Below are positions 37,597 to 46,362 of a stretch of DNA of 64,000 nt, one piece after another. The position numbers and the translations under genes were made by a program. The stretch is from [Ruminococcus] torques ATCC 27756 (GTDB taxonomy: Bacteria; Bacillota; Clostridia; Lachnospirales; Lachnospiraceae), in contig NZ_DS264358.1 in the NCBI RefSeq assembly GCF_000153925.1, forward strand, positions 1 through 64,000. The letters run 5' to 3'. Below the pieces are notes generated by a model that ran no database searches, was not told the origin of the DNA, and saw only the letters and a list, made by a program, of their open reading frames with translations. Every line of letters begins with the position of its first letter. The stretch's first letter is position 1.

Positions 37597-39117
37597 CGGG
37601 CAATGTCGTTAACTTAAGAGTATTTGTTAAAAAAAGCTGTATGCTAATAAAGTGATTGGATTTATTGTTACAAATAATCGCATCACAAATAGGACTGCTG
37701 ATTTTTTTAACAGTCCGATAGCCTTTTGGTTATGTTTTTATTTAAATACAGCTTTTCATATGGCTGTAATATCTCCGACGTGTATGTTTTCGGTATCTAC
37801 CAAACTTTCTATCAGGGCGGATAATGGGACATGTTTTGGAAGCTTCTTCCACTATCCGGCATATCATCTCGTAACATATGGACAAGGGCGACCGCAAAAG
37901 GTGTACGATACAGTTTTTTATACGGTTTAATATATAACTACGGTTAGCCTGGTAAGCATGCCTATTATTGATAGACACAATGATTTTTGAATCTGATTCC
38001 GACTTTATAACCGCAACTAGATTGGATAAATACATTGCTGCAAAGAACTCCTGTTGGATACTGGCAGGCTTAATGCTGTTAAAGGCTTCTATTTCAAGCC
38101 TGTTCTTAAGTTCTCTATATTTGCTTTCAACTCCCCAACGAAACTGGTATAAATCTGGAAAGTTCTCCTTAGCTATCTGCTCGGGCATCAGATTTGTCAC
38201 TAGATATTCTGTGCTGCCGTCTTCCAATAAAAAGTGAATGCTCCTTAAAGTAAGGGATTCTTTATTACAAGAAGCAGGATATGTAAACAAAGCATCTTCC
38301 TGTTCCGATATAGCTTTCTTAAACGTCTTTGGCACACGCATAAGAAACAGAATTCCTTTGGAGTTTAGATAGTGAAACATGTCTTCGGAAGGATATCCTC
38401 TGTCAAAAAGTATGATACTGTTTGGAAACCTAGGTAAAAAATCTACATGAGCTTTAGCCGATTCCCGTTCATTGTAACGATAGGGATGAAGAGAAACGTC
38501 AATCAGAATATCGTTTATTACATCATAAAGAACGGATGCGGAAGCAAGAGGCGATATGATTTTTGTCTTGTTTGGGTTACCTCCAAACACTTCATAATTC
38601 TCTTTTGATTCCGGAATCTGTATCGTACTTCCGTCAACGGCATAAATATGGAAACCATTCCAAGTGCGTAAATTTACTGGTTGAAAATAGAATTGTTTCA
38701 CAGAAAGACGGAATAATTCAAGAAATGCTTTATGAGAAATACCCTGTCTTGCCTTTGAAATTGCCTGTTTTGATACAAATATTGGAAGATCAGATGGAAA
38801 ATTTTCTAAAAATCGGGCATAGTTTATAGGAATGGATTTATGAACCGACTGGAGCACAAAATAAATCAAGTTAGAAAAAGAAAGCTTTCCAGAACGTGTA
38901 AAAGCATTACCTATACGATGCCTTGTCAAGAAATCTTCTGATGTAATAAGGTCATTGGAAGATTGTAAAATGGATGTTAAAAGTTTTGTATTCATAAAAT
39001 CACCTCGCATTGAAAAAGTAATCAACGCAAGGCAACATTTTTTTCGCATTTTATCAAGTGCTTTTAGACATTTTTATTTTATATTTTTGATATATCTTAA
39101 GTTGATGACATTGCCCG
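37597..39117 (-). mobile_element. IS4-family insertion sequence, about 1.52 kb
   Basis: The ends are imperfect inverted repeats: CGGGCAATGTC followed by GTTAACTTAAGA at the left end and, inverted, ATCAACTTAAGA at the right end (39095-39117), 21 of 23 bases matching. A single transposase gene fills the element. The flanking bases show no obvious target duplication, so the original insertion junction may have been rearranged, perhaps by the tandem array that touches its left end. Confidence 0.85.
37742..38995 (-). CDS. IS4-family DDE transposase
   Basis: The 417-residue protein has the DDE catalytic core: first Asp in YAVDGSTIQIPE, second Asp in IILFDRGYPSEDMF and the Glu in the YREK-like WGVESKYRELKNRLEIE. 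A basic C-terminus (RKFGRYRKHTRRR) follows. The ATG at 38993-38995 with GAGGTG upstream is preferred to the ATG 18 codons earlier, which lies near the element's end. The gene has no frameshift or stop and looks intact, so the element may still be mobile. Confidence 0.93.
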   Translation of the reverse strand: MNTKLLTSILQSSNDLITSEDFLTRHRIGNAFTRSGKLSFSNLIYFVLQSVHKSIPINYARFLENFPSDLPIFVSKQAISKARQGISHKAFLELFRLSVKQFYFQPVNLRTWNGFHIYAVDGSTIQIPESKENYEVFGGNPNKTKIISPLASASVLYDVINDILIDVSLHPYRYNERESAKAHVDFLPRFPNSIILFDRGYPSEDMFHYLNSKGILFLMRVPKTFKKAISEQEDALFTYPASCNKESLTLRSIHFLLEDGSTEYLVTNLMPEQIAKENFPDLYQFRWGVESKYRELKNRLEIEAFNSIKPASIQQEFFAAMYLSNLVAVIKSESDSKIIVSINNRHAYQANRSYILNRIKNCIVHLLRSPLSICYEMICRIVEEASKTCPIIRPDRKFGRYRKHTRRRYYSHMKSCI

Positions 39118-39135
39118 CATAGCAGGTGGATTTTA

Positions 39136-39172
39136 GTCTCAAATAACTGCACACCACGCACTTATTTGAGAC
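39136..39172. terminator. Inverted repeat between the IS element and the sialidase gene
   Basis: GTCTCAAATAA (39136-39146) is repeated inverted as TTATTTGAGAC (39162-39172) around a 15-base loop. It has no T-tract on either side, so termination is doubtful. Confidence 0.4.
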
Positions 39173-39191
39173 AGGCTAAAGCCTAATATGT

Positions 39192-39228
39192 AAAAACGAC
39201 GCTGATCCGTAAAATAGATCAGCGCCGT
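39192..39228 (-). terminator. Terminator of the sialidase gene
   Basis: ACGGCGCTGATC pairs with GATCAGCGTCGT (one mismatch) on the minus strand and is followed by five T. Confidence 0.85.
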
Positions 39229-39298
39229 CTCACTGTTTTAAATCTTTATTTTTTCATTCTGATTTCAAATTATTCTCATCAGTTTGAATATCCGGCGA

Positions 39299-42200
39299 TT
39301 AGTCTTCTTTTTTCCGAAGAACTGTAACTGCCGCTCCTGCCGCTAATGCTAATCCTGCAAGCGGAATGATCGGTGATACGCCGTTGTCTCCTGTCTGAAT
39401 TGCTTTATCCTCATCTTTCGGATCCTCCGGTTTTGGAGTTTCAGGTTTCGGATCTGCCGCTACTTTTTCAAAGTTTGCTTTCAATGTTACATCTCTGTCC
39501 ACTTTAAATGCATACTCTGCTTTATCGGAAACTTCCTTACCGTCTACTGTCCAGTTCACGAACTTGTATCCGTCTTTTGCCGTTGCAGTTGCCGTTACGA
39601 CATCTCCTGCTTTATAGCTTTCTTTTGCAGGATCAAGTTTTACTGTTCCCATCTTGTCGTCGTTTACAGTTACGTTCAGCTTGAATGTATCTTCTGTTAC
39701 CGGCGGTTTCGGCTCTTCTTTCGCTTTGAAGTTCGCTGTCAGTTCCATATCCTTTTCTACAGCAAACTCGTACGCTGCAGAATCGGAGAATACTTTACCT
39801 TCCGATGTCCAGTTTACAAACTCATATCCTTCTTTTGCTTCTGCGATCACGATTACTGTATCGCCTTTTGCATAGTTTTCTTTCACCGGATCGACCGCTA
39901 CAGTTCCCATCTTGTCGTCATTTGCTTTTACTTTTACTGTAAATGTTTCTTCTACAGGATCTTTTGCTTTGAAGTTCGCCTTAAGCTCCATGTCTTTGTC
40001 AACTGTAAACTTGTACTCTGCTTTCTTAGAAACTTCTTCATTGCCTACTGTCCAGTTTACGAACTCATACTTGCTTTCGTCTTTTACTTTCGCAGTTGCC
40101 GTTACTTCTGTTCCTTCTTTGTACTTATCAGCTTCCGGACTAAGCTTTGCCGTACCCATCGCTTCATCGTTTACTGTTGCCGTTACTGTGTATGTCTTTT
40201 CTACAGGCGGCTGCGGCTCTTCTTTTGCTTTGAAGTTCGCTTTAAGCTCCATGTCTTTGTCAACTGTAAACTTGTACTCTGCCTTCTTAGAAACTTCTTC
40301 ATCGCCTACTGTCCAGTTTACGAACTCATATTTGCTTTCGTCTTTTACTTTCGCAGTTGCCGTTACTTCTGTTCCTTCTTTGTACTTATCAACTTCCGGG
40401 CTAAGCTTTGCCGTACCCATCGCTTCATCATTTACTGTTGCCGTTACTGTGTACTCTTTTACTTCAGGAACGTCTTTTACCACCGTGATCTTATAGTTTA
40501 TTCCTTCTGATGCCGCTACAGTTACTGTTCCTTCTTTCACACCTGTTACTACGTTTCCGGCAGATGCTTTGTAGAAGCTCCATCCGTTATCATCACTCGG
40601 ATAAGCTGCAACTTTATTATTATTTCCTGCCCAGTTGTTCAGATAATAATTATTTGCCGAAACAGAGAATCCTCCGTTTGCTCTTGCTCTGATCGTCAAT
40701 ACCTGCTCTGCATCCTTCAGTTCCACATTATTTCCAGAAATATTAATGTATTTGCCTGACGCGGCATCTTTCATCGTATAGCCTTCGCCTGATTTGGTAA
40801 GCGTCCACATAAAGTCTTTCGCAGTCTCATCATTATTAAAGTTGACCGCTTTCATTCCAAGACCTTTTTCAGAACCTGCTGCTGTACTTACCGTATTCAG
40901 CATGATATGACTATTATTTCCGAATAAATATGTTCCTTCTGTGATTTCTGAAATTGCTTTGTAAGGCGGCATGTTCTCACGTTTTTCCAAACTTACGATA
41001 CCGTCTTTTGTCACTTCGGATTCATTTAAAATCTTGCCCGGTACGTTATATGTCTCGCCGATCTTGATTGTTACTTCTTCCACATCATTTTTCACGAAGA
41101 TGAAGTATGTCTTGTTACCGATCTTCACAGATGTTTTGCCTTCTGCTTTTCCGGTAATTGTGATATCTGTCTTAGCACCGATTGTCTCATCTTCATACAT
41201 TTTGCCTGTTACCTTCGCAACATAGCTATATTTTTCATTTCCCGTTGCCGGATTCAACAAATAGTAATTATTGCCTTCTACAGTTGCCTTCATAGCGATC
41301 AAGTATTGACCACCGTTCTCAATTTCTGAGAGTTCACTGATTTTTGTATATCCTGGGATCTCACTATCAACTACATTGTCATCTTTTCGATAAAGTTCAA
41401 AATCACATTTGCCTTTACTATCTACAGAACCATTTCTATCGAAATGGAATTTACTTGCATCATCTTTCCAAAAATACAAATATTTGCTGTTTGAAGCGTC
41501 TTCTGCCTGCTGTAACGTAAATGCTTCTCCATTTTTAGCAACCGTAATAACCGCCTCTGTCTCGACAAGTGGTCTGTTAGCTCCTGATGATGATTTTGGT
41601 CCGAGATAAACCTTTTTCCCATCCTCTGTTACTGCTGTGATCTTATACTGGTTTTCTGTTCCCTCCTGTTTATCAAACGTAAACAGGCATTTACTGATCT
41701 TCTTCTCACCGCCATTATCAAACTGTGCATTAGTTCCAAGCGCTACCGAAGCCTCTTCTTTTATCGGGATATTTTCTTCAACTACTTTTGCAACATGATT
41801 AAAATTACTGCTTGCAGCAGATGGATTTACCGCATAATAAGTTCCATCATCCGCCTTTGCCGTAATTAAATATTTCGTACCGCTTGTAAGTTGAGAAATA
41901 TCTGTCACTTTCTCATACCCCGGCATTCCCAGATCATTTTTTGCACCTGGCGCCGCTTTCCATAATTCCATATGACACTGTGCCACATCACTGCTGTATC
42001 TGTCAAAGTGCAGCTTAGAAGTATCGCCCTTCCAGAAATAAAGATATGCACCGCCTGTTCCTTCTGTCATATCTTTTAAAGATACCGTTCCATCCTCATG
42101 TGACTCTAATAAAATTTCTGTCTCTGTCTCTGTGCTTACACACTGTGACGGTGCTTTTTTATGGTTCACATATACTTTCTTATCTCCAGCCTGTGCGGAA

Positions 42201-44134
42201 ATTTTATATGTATTTTCTTTATTTGCCACACTCTCAAATGTAAACATGCAGTTATCCAAGGAGACTTTCTCTCCATTAAAATTCGCCTGTGCAGTTGCAA
42301 GCTGTGCTTTTACCTGTTTCTCAACTGCCTGTGCATCCTCTCCTACCAATGTCACATCTGCAATATTTTTATCAAGACCGTCTAATGTGCTGTCACTGTA
42401 ATTTCCTGTCTTGTCTGTATATGTTTTCGTATCTCCTACACGAAGATCTACGATCTCATAATCTTTTTCATCTGTTACGATTACATCGACTGTCGTCTTT
42501 TCACCTTCAGACTCAACTGTTACAGTCGCTTTTTCCATTCCTGTTACTGTTTTAGATGTCAATGTCACTTCGCCGTCAGCATATGCTGCTGTTACTGCGT
42601 TTTCATTGTCAGAAGAAACTTCCACTTTTGCGCCATCTTTTAAGCCGTTTACTGTCAGTTTTTTCGATATATCAGATGTCATTGTAACATCTGCCACAGT
42701 ACCGTTTTCGTCTGTGCACCAGATATTTCCGATTGCTGCGCCTTTTGCAACGTCTTCAATATCAAAATCTTCATACGTAATCACAGTTCCGTCACTCTCA
42801 TAAAGAAGACCGATCGTTCCGTCAGGAAGAATTGTCAGACAAGAGTATGCGTAATATGCAGATCCGTTAATGCTGTAGTTATATTTCCAGTCAAGTGTTC
42901 CGTCATCCTGCACTAAGCCTACGAAAATCTTTCCCGCCGCACGTCCCGATGAAGACGATGGAGTTGCAAACAAGATTGCTGTTTTACCATCAATTTTCTT
43001 CGGATATGTAATTGCTGTCAACTGACAATTCAGCCAGTAACTAATCCCCATATTTTTTTGCGTTGACCATGTTTCTCCAAAATCATCCGATGTATAATAT
43101 CCGCCATGGCGAGTAAACATATACAATTTTCCATCTGCCTCAGTTACAACTGCTTCTGAACTCCATCCAGATACAGACTTTCCTCTTTCCCACGTCTTAC
43201 CGCCATCATCCGAATAAATAGCCACGCTATTTTTATCTGAACCTGTAAATTCATATGCCGTAAATAAGATCCTGCCTTTAGAAGTAACCATACCTCGTCC
43301 CGGTCCTACTAAAAGAGACTGCTCATGATCTTTTCTCATATTGACAATCGTAGGTACAGACCACGTTGCTCCTGCATCTTCCGATGTTGTCAGGTACAAA
43401 TAATCTGTCGGCCATACCTGAAACGGCGAATCAGCTTCAAACAGATTCGCATCTACATCTTTCCCTTTAATATTAAAATAAGCGTCAACTGTATAACCTT
43501 CTACGATTGCGTCATTCGCATCTTTAATCACATATGCAGAATCAGATTCTTTCTTATCATTCTTTTCCAAATGATATGTATAGTTAGCTTCATTCTGACG
43601 ATCATTTACCCAACAATTCTGCCATTTCCTTGCGTCTGCCAGAAGAATATTTCCGTTCTCATCATGACTTTTACCTGCGACCGGTGCATGACTCGCGCCA
43701 TTCAGCGCATATCCTGCCGGAAAAAGGTCTGCAATCATGTACACCTTTTCTCCGTCCGTTGCCATGGCAGGATCGATAAACGCTGTAGAATTGTTATTAT
43801 GCGTGTTCCCGTTATCACCAAGGTAATTAGCAAACGTATAGTGCCATGTCTTTCCTTTGTCTGTCGAACGGGATACGATCGTATCCAGTCCACCACCGTC
43901 TAAACTCGTATTCCATCTGGCATCGCAGCCGGCTACCAATGTGCCGTCATCAAGAGATACAAGACACGGAATTCTAAACCTTGTACTTCCTCCCGTTCCA
44001 CTCCAGAATGGCTGTTCTTTCGTTGTTCCGTCTTGGGGCTTCACGCCATCTGCCGCCATAACTGTTCCCGGCACACTACTGACCGTTAAAACCGCGGCAA
44101 GCAGAAGCGCTAAAGCCCTTCCTCTTTTTTTCAT
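39299..44134 (-). CDS. nanH: Sortase-anchored exo-alpha-sialidase (GH33)
   Basis: This 1611-residue secreted sialidase starts with a signal peptide (cleavage near VMA-A, residue 27). The catalytic beta-propeller (about 40-465) has the RIP motif in RFRIPCLVS (residues 52-60) and four Asp boxes: SRSTDKGKTW, TTSEDAGATW, YSDDGGKTW, TSDDFGETW. After an Ig-like part (465-600) come two related modules of about 190 residues (starting near 621 and 813, each with C-[ML]-FTF and YLYFWK-x-D-[TA]-SK), then a third, trefoil-like module (about 1060-1190). Four InlB-type repeats (1228-1558), IQTGD (about 1576), a membrane helix and RKKED follow. It should release terminal sialic acid from host mucin glycans at the cell surface. 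The specificity (hydrolytic or intramolecular trans) cannot be read from sequence alone. Confidence 0.93.
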   Translation of the reverse strand: MKKRGRALALLLAAVLTVSSVPGTVMAADGVKPQDGTTKEQPFWSGTGGSTRFRIPCLVSLDDGTLVAGCDARWNTSLDGGGLDTIVSRSTDKGKTWHYTFANYLGDNGNTHNNNSTAFIDPAMATDGEKVYMIADLFPAGYALNGASHAPVAGKSHDENGNILLADARKWQNCWVNDRQNEANYTYHLEKNDKKESDSAYVIKDANDAIVEGYTVDAYFNIKGKDVDANLFEADSPFQVWPTDYLYLTTSEDAGATWSVPTIVNMRKDHEQSLLVGPGRGMVTSKGRILFTAYEFTGSDKNSVAIYSDDGGKTWERGKSVSGWSSEAVVTEADGKLYMFTRHGGYYTSDDFGETWSTQKNMGISYWLNCQLTAITYPKKIDGKTAILFATPSSSSGRAAGKIFVGLVQDDGTLDWKYNYSINGSAYYAYSCLTILPDGTIGLLYESDGTVITYEDFDIEDVAKGAAIGNIWCTDENGTVADVTMTSDISKKLTVNGLKDGAKVEVSSDNENAVTAAYADGEVTLTSKTVTGMEKATVTVESEGEKTTVDVIVTDEKDYEIVDLRVGDTKTYTDKTGNYSDSTLDGLDKNIADVTLVGEDAQAVEKQVKAQLATAQANFNGEKVSLDNCMFTFESVANKENTYKISAQAGDKKVYVNHKKAPSQCVSTETETEILLESHEDGTVSLKDMTEGTGGAYLYFWKGDTSKLHFDRYSSDVAQCHMELWKAAPGAKNDLGMPGYEKVTDISQLTSGTKYLITAKADDGTYYAVNPSAASSNFNHVAKVVEENIPIKEEASVALGTNAQFDNGGEKKISKCLFTFDKQEGTENQYKITAVTEDGKKVYLGPKSSSGANRPLVETEAVITVAKNGEAFTLQQAEDASNSKYLYFWKDDASKFHFDRNGSVDSKGKCDFELYRKDDNVVDSEIPGYTKISELSEIENGGQYLIAMKATVEGNNYYLLNPATGNEKYSYVAKVTGKMYEDETIGAKTDITITGKAEGKTSVKIGNKTYFIFVKNDVEEVTIKIGETYNVPGKILNESEVTKDGIVSLEKRENMPPYKAISEITEGTYLFGNNSHIMLNTVSTAAGSEKGLGMKAVNFNNDETAKDFMWTLTKSGEGYTMKDAASGKYINISGNNVELKDAEQVLTIRARANGGFSVSANNYYLNNWAGNNNKVAAYPSDDNGWSFYKASAGNVVTGVKEGTVTVAASEGINYKITVVKDVPEVKEYTVTATVNDEAMGTAKLSPEVDKYKEGTEVTATAKVKDESKYEFVNWTVGDEEVSKKAEYKFTVDKDMELKANFKAKEEPQPPVEKTYTVTATVNDEAMGTAKLSPEADKYKEGTEVTATAKVKDESKYEFVNWTVGNEEVSKKAEYKFTVDKDMELKANFKAKDPVEETFTVKVKANDDKMGTVAVDPVKENYAKGDTVIVIAEAKEGYEFVNWTSEGKVFSDSAAYEFAVEKDMELTANFKAKEEPKPPVTEDTFKLNVTVNDDKMGTVKLDPAKESYKAGDVVTATATAKDGYKFVNWTVDGKEVSDKAEYAFKVDRDVTLKANFEKVAADPKPETPKPEDPKDEDKAIQTGDNGVSPIIPLAGLALAAGAAVTVLRKKED

Positions 44135-44170
44135 ACTTTTTCCCTCCGTTTATTTTTAGGCTCATGTCAA

Positions 44171-44265
44171 TCCCCCCGAAGTGCCAAAAGGCATATTCCG
44201 GGATTGTAAGCGATCGCCAAGTTCTCGGCGAACTCAGACTTTGGCTTATCGCCATTACAAAAAAG
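44171..44265 (-). repeat. Two-hairpin dispersed element, copy C
   Basis: It is diverged from copies A and B but keeps the TTTTTTGTAATGGC start, GCCAAAGTC, CGCTTACAATCCCGGAAT and the second hairpin around GCCTTTTGGC. It lies between the sialidase promoter and its start codon, so it should be part of the 5' untranslated RNA. Confidence 0.75.
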
Positions 44266-44315
44266 AAAAACCGTATTAAACCATCTACGATTTTCCATTT
44301 TACACCTTATTTTAA

Positions 44316-44344
44316 ATTATACTATTCGCCATATTGTTTTTCAA
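44316..44344 (-). promoter_or_regulatory. nanH: Likely promoter of the sialidase gene
   Basis: TTGAAA (44339-44344) and TATAAT (44316-44321) are 17 bases apart on the minus strand, giving a leader of about 175 nt that contains copy C of the repeat. No catabolite (cre) or other operator is obvious. The rest of 44135-44444 is AT-rich and has no gene. Confidence 0.75.
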
Positions 44345-44444
44345 TGAGATTGCCCTTGACAAAACCACTGAATTTTTCGTGCTAAACAACAGTGTTTCCC
44401 TTCAATTTTTTGTGTATTTTACACAATTTTAGCTAACAATATTT

Positions 44445-45257
44445 CTATTTCTTCATATCGTGGATCATTCGGACGATATCATATCCGTAGTTATCTCCCG
44501 TTGCCCAGCCAAGCCCTTCAGGATTTTCCTGCTGCCCCAGCCATTCCACATATGGAGCCGTTCCTTTTTTTACATACTCATACCGATCATCTACACACTT
44601 CCCATTCAAAGGGTCTGCTGTGGCATATGCTTTCAGATGTTGAATCTGCGCCCTGATCCCGGTCCGCACATCAGGATAAGAGTTCCCGGGCACACCCCCG
44701 CCTGTTGTACCTAATCCCGCAAAATTAAACTGTTCGACAGAAGCATCTCCGCCATACTGCAAAAATCCCGTTTCTTTCATCGTCTGCACAAAAGCAACTT
44801 CCGGACGAACGCCTTCTGCCACCGCTTCATCATAATACATCCTGCAAAACACTTCTATAGACTCTGCTCCACCTTTGGAAAGAGCTTCTTTCGGATAAGG
44901 TTTTCCTGCCGTCTGAAAATAATCTACCATCTCATCAACTGTTACGCGGCTGTTTCCCATAATCGGATACTGTCCGTCAGCGATCGTTTCCTGTGATTCT
45001 TCAGCATTTCCCGCTGTATTTTGAGCGTTGTTTTCCCTTTGGTCTTTCACTTCATTTTTCTCTTGATCATTTCCTTTGTTTTTTTCGTAAACTTCCGCTT
45101 CTCCTTGTACAGCCGCTTCCTGCTTATTCTTGTCCTTCTCATGTGCCTGCGAAGAGAGCCGCCCTGATACTGATGCCAGTGCAATCGTTAAAACAAGAAG
45201 TACCGCCAGACCCGCTTCCATATATAATTTCATTTTCCGCTCATTTTGACGCGCCAT
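44445..45257 (-). CDS. Membrane-anchored glucosaminidase-domain protein
   Basis: The 270-residue protein has one N-terminal membrane helix (about 12-32), a charged, low-complexity Lys/Glu/Asn linker (35-95) and a C-terminal GH73-type glucosaminidase domain (about 100-268). The catalytic Glu is in QTMKETGFLQYGG (Glu162), followed by FNFAGLGTTGGG. It probably cuts N-acetylglucosaminyl linkages in peptidoglycan outside the membrane. It is transcribed alone between a terminator and the sialidase promoter region. Confidence 0.88.
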   Translation of the reverse strand: MARQNERKMKLYMEAGLAVLLVLTIALASVSGRLSSQAHEKDKNKQEAAVQGEAEVYEKNKGNDQEKNEVKDQRENNAQNTAGNAEESQETIADGQYPIMGNSRVTVDEMVDYFQTAGKPYPKEALSKGGAESIEVFCRMYYDEAVAEGVRPEVAFVQTMKETGFLQYGGDASVEQFNFAGLGTTGGGVPGNSYPDVRTGIRAQIQHLKAYATADPLNGKCVDDRYEYVKKGTAPYVEWLGQQENPEGLGWATGDNYGYDIVRMIHDMKK

Positions 45258-45282
45258 ATATTCACCATCCCAGAAATTTAAA

Positions 45283-45314
45283 ATATCTCAACGGAACAAC
45301 TTCCGCTGAGATAT
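45283..45314 (-). terminator. Terminator of the SDR gene
   Basis: ATATCTCAGCGGAA pairs with TTCCGTTGAGATAT (one mismatch) on the minus strand, followed by TTTAAATTT. Confidence 0.75.
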
Positions 45315-45394
45315 TATATTAGCACATGTTCAAATATATGAAAAGGAATCCCTTCCCGGTAAATTATTTTGCAAACAATATTGCAACGCCATAT

Positions 45395-46141
45395 TTACGC
45401 GCGCGCCATTCCATCTACACTAAGAACTACGCCTGTAATATAGGACGCTTCATCAGATGCAAGAAATACAAATGCATTTGCAATGTCTTCCGGCTGTCCG
45501 AGTCTGCGAAGCGGAATCTGTGCGATCATCGGCTCGATCACGTTTTTCGGAACGGCTTTCATCATGTCTGTTTCCGTAATTCCCGGAGCAACTGCATTGA
45601 CACGGATTCCTTTTGGCCCAAGCTCTCTTGCCAGAGAGATCGTCGTACCGTTTACCGCAAACTTAGACGCCGGATAAGCAAATCCGCTCGGCTGACCGGA
45701 AATACTTACCATTGAAGACGTATTCAGGACAACCCCGCTGTGATTTTTAATCATTCCGTCAACTACCGCGCGTGTTGCGTTAAATACACCTTTTACATTC
45801 AGATCGATCACACGATCAAAATCAGCTTCTGTATAAGATGTAAACGGAGTGCTCTCGGAAACCCCCGCATTATTCACCAAAATATCAATACGTCCGAACT
45901 GTTTCTCTACTTTATCAAATTCTTCTTTCACACTTTCAAAACTTCCGAGGTTCGGACTGATCCCTACCACTTCTGCATCCGGATGAATCGCTTTTAACTT
46001 CTCGACTGCCGCTTCCGCGTTTTTTTCACTGCTCGCCGCAACAGCAACTTTCGCACCCTCTCTTAAAAATGCATCTGCTGTCGCAAATCCGATTCCACGG
46101 CTTCCTCCTGTAATAATCGCTACTTTATCTTTTAATCTCAT
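45395..46141 (-). CDS. Short-chain dehydrogenase/reductase, BaiA-like
   Basis: This classical SDR of 248 residues has TGGSRGIG (11-18), NNAG (90-93), catalytic Ser in LNTSSM (about 142) and YPASK (Tyr156, Lys160). Sequence flavour throughout (ITGGSRGIGFA, the long HPDAEVVG insert, VAPGITETDM and the C-terminal LSVDGMARA) recalls BaiA 3-alpha-hydroxysteroid dehydrogenases of bile-acid-converting clostridia more than FabG, which usually ends differently. An acidic residue after the second strand is missing (VAVAASSEKN), which would favour NADP. No other bile acid gene is nearby. FabG-like or sugar dehydrogenase activity cannot be excluded. Confidence 0.85.
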   Translation of the reverse strand: MRLKDKVAIITGGSRGIGFATADAFLREGAKVAVAASSEKNAEAAVEKLKAIHPDAEVVGISPNLGSFESVKEEFDKVEKQFGRIDILVNNAGVSESTPFTSYTEADFDRVIDLNVKGVFNATRAVVDGMIKNHSGVVLNTSSMVSISGQPSGFAYPASKFAVNGTTISLARELGPKGIRVNAVAPGITETDMMKAVPKNVIEPMIAQIPLRRLGQPEDIANAFVFLASDEASYITGVVLSVDGMARA

Positions 46142-46304
46142 AAATCGTTCCTCCTGTTTTTCTCTTGTTTTTATGTGTCGATCTTACTCTCTTATAATTT
46201 TCATTGCACATTATATAAGTATAATAACACATAATAGAAATTATGTCTGTGATTTTATCACCAAATAAAAATATCCGGCAAAATAATTATAAACATAATA
46301 TAAA

Positions 46305-46360
46305 ATAAAAGAGAATATCTCGCAGCAAAAAATCGCAATCTGCCGCGGATATTCTCTTTT
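46305..46360 (-). terminator. Terminator of the sugar-uptake operon
   Basis: GAGAATATC pairs with GATATTCTC with an inner GGCAG/CTGC stem, followed by TTTTATTTT on the minus strand. It starts directly after the kinase stop codon. Confidence 0.85.
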
Positions 46361-46362
46361 TC

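Noticed and set aside
37085-37655. Several ORFs of 65-130 codons on both strands
   Set aside because: They follow the 167-bp tandem repeat, repeat the same peptide and stop where the repeat ends; no ribosome sites.
45395-46141. 7-alpha-hydroxysteroid dehydrogenase
   Set aside because: Sequence features fit the BaiA-type group better than known clostridial 7-alpha enzymes; exact specificity left open.
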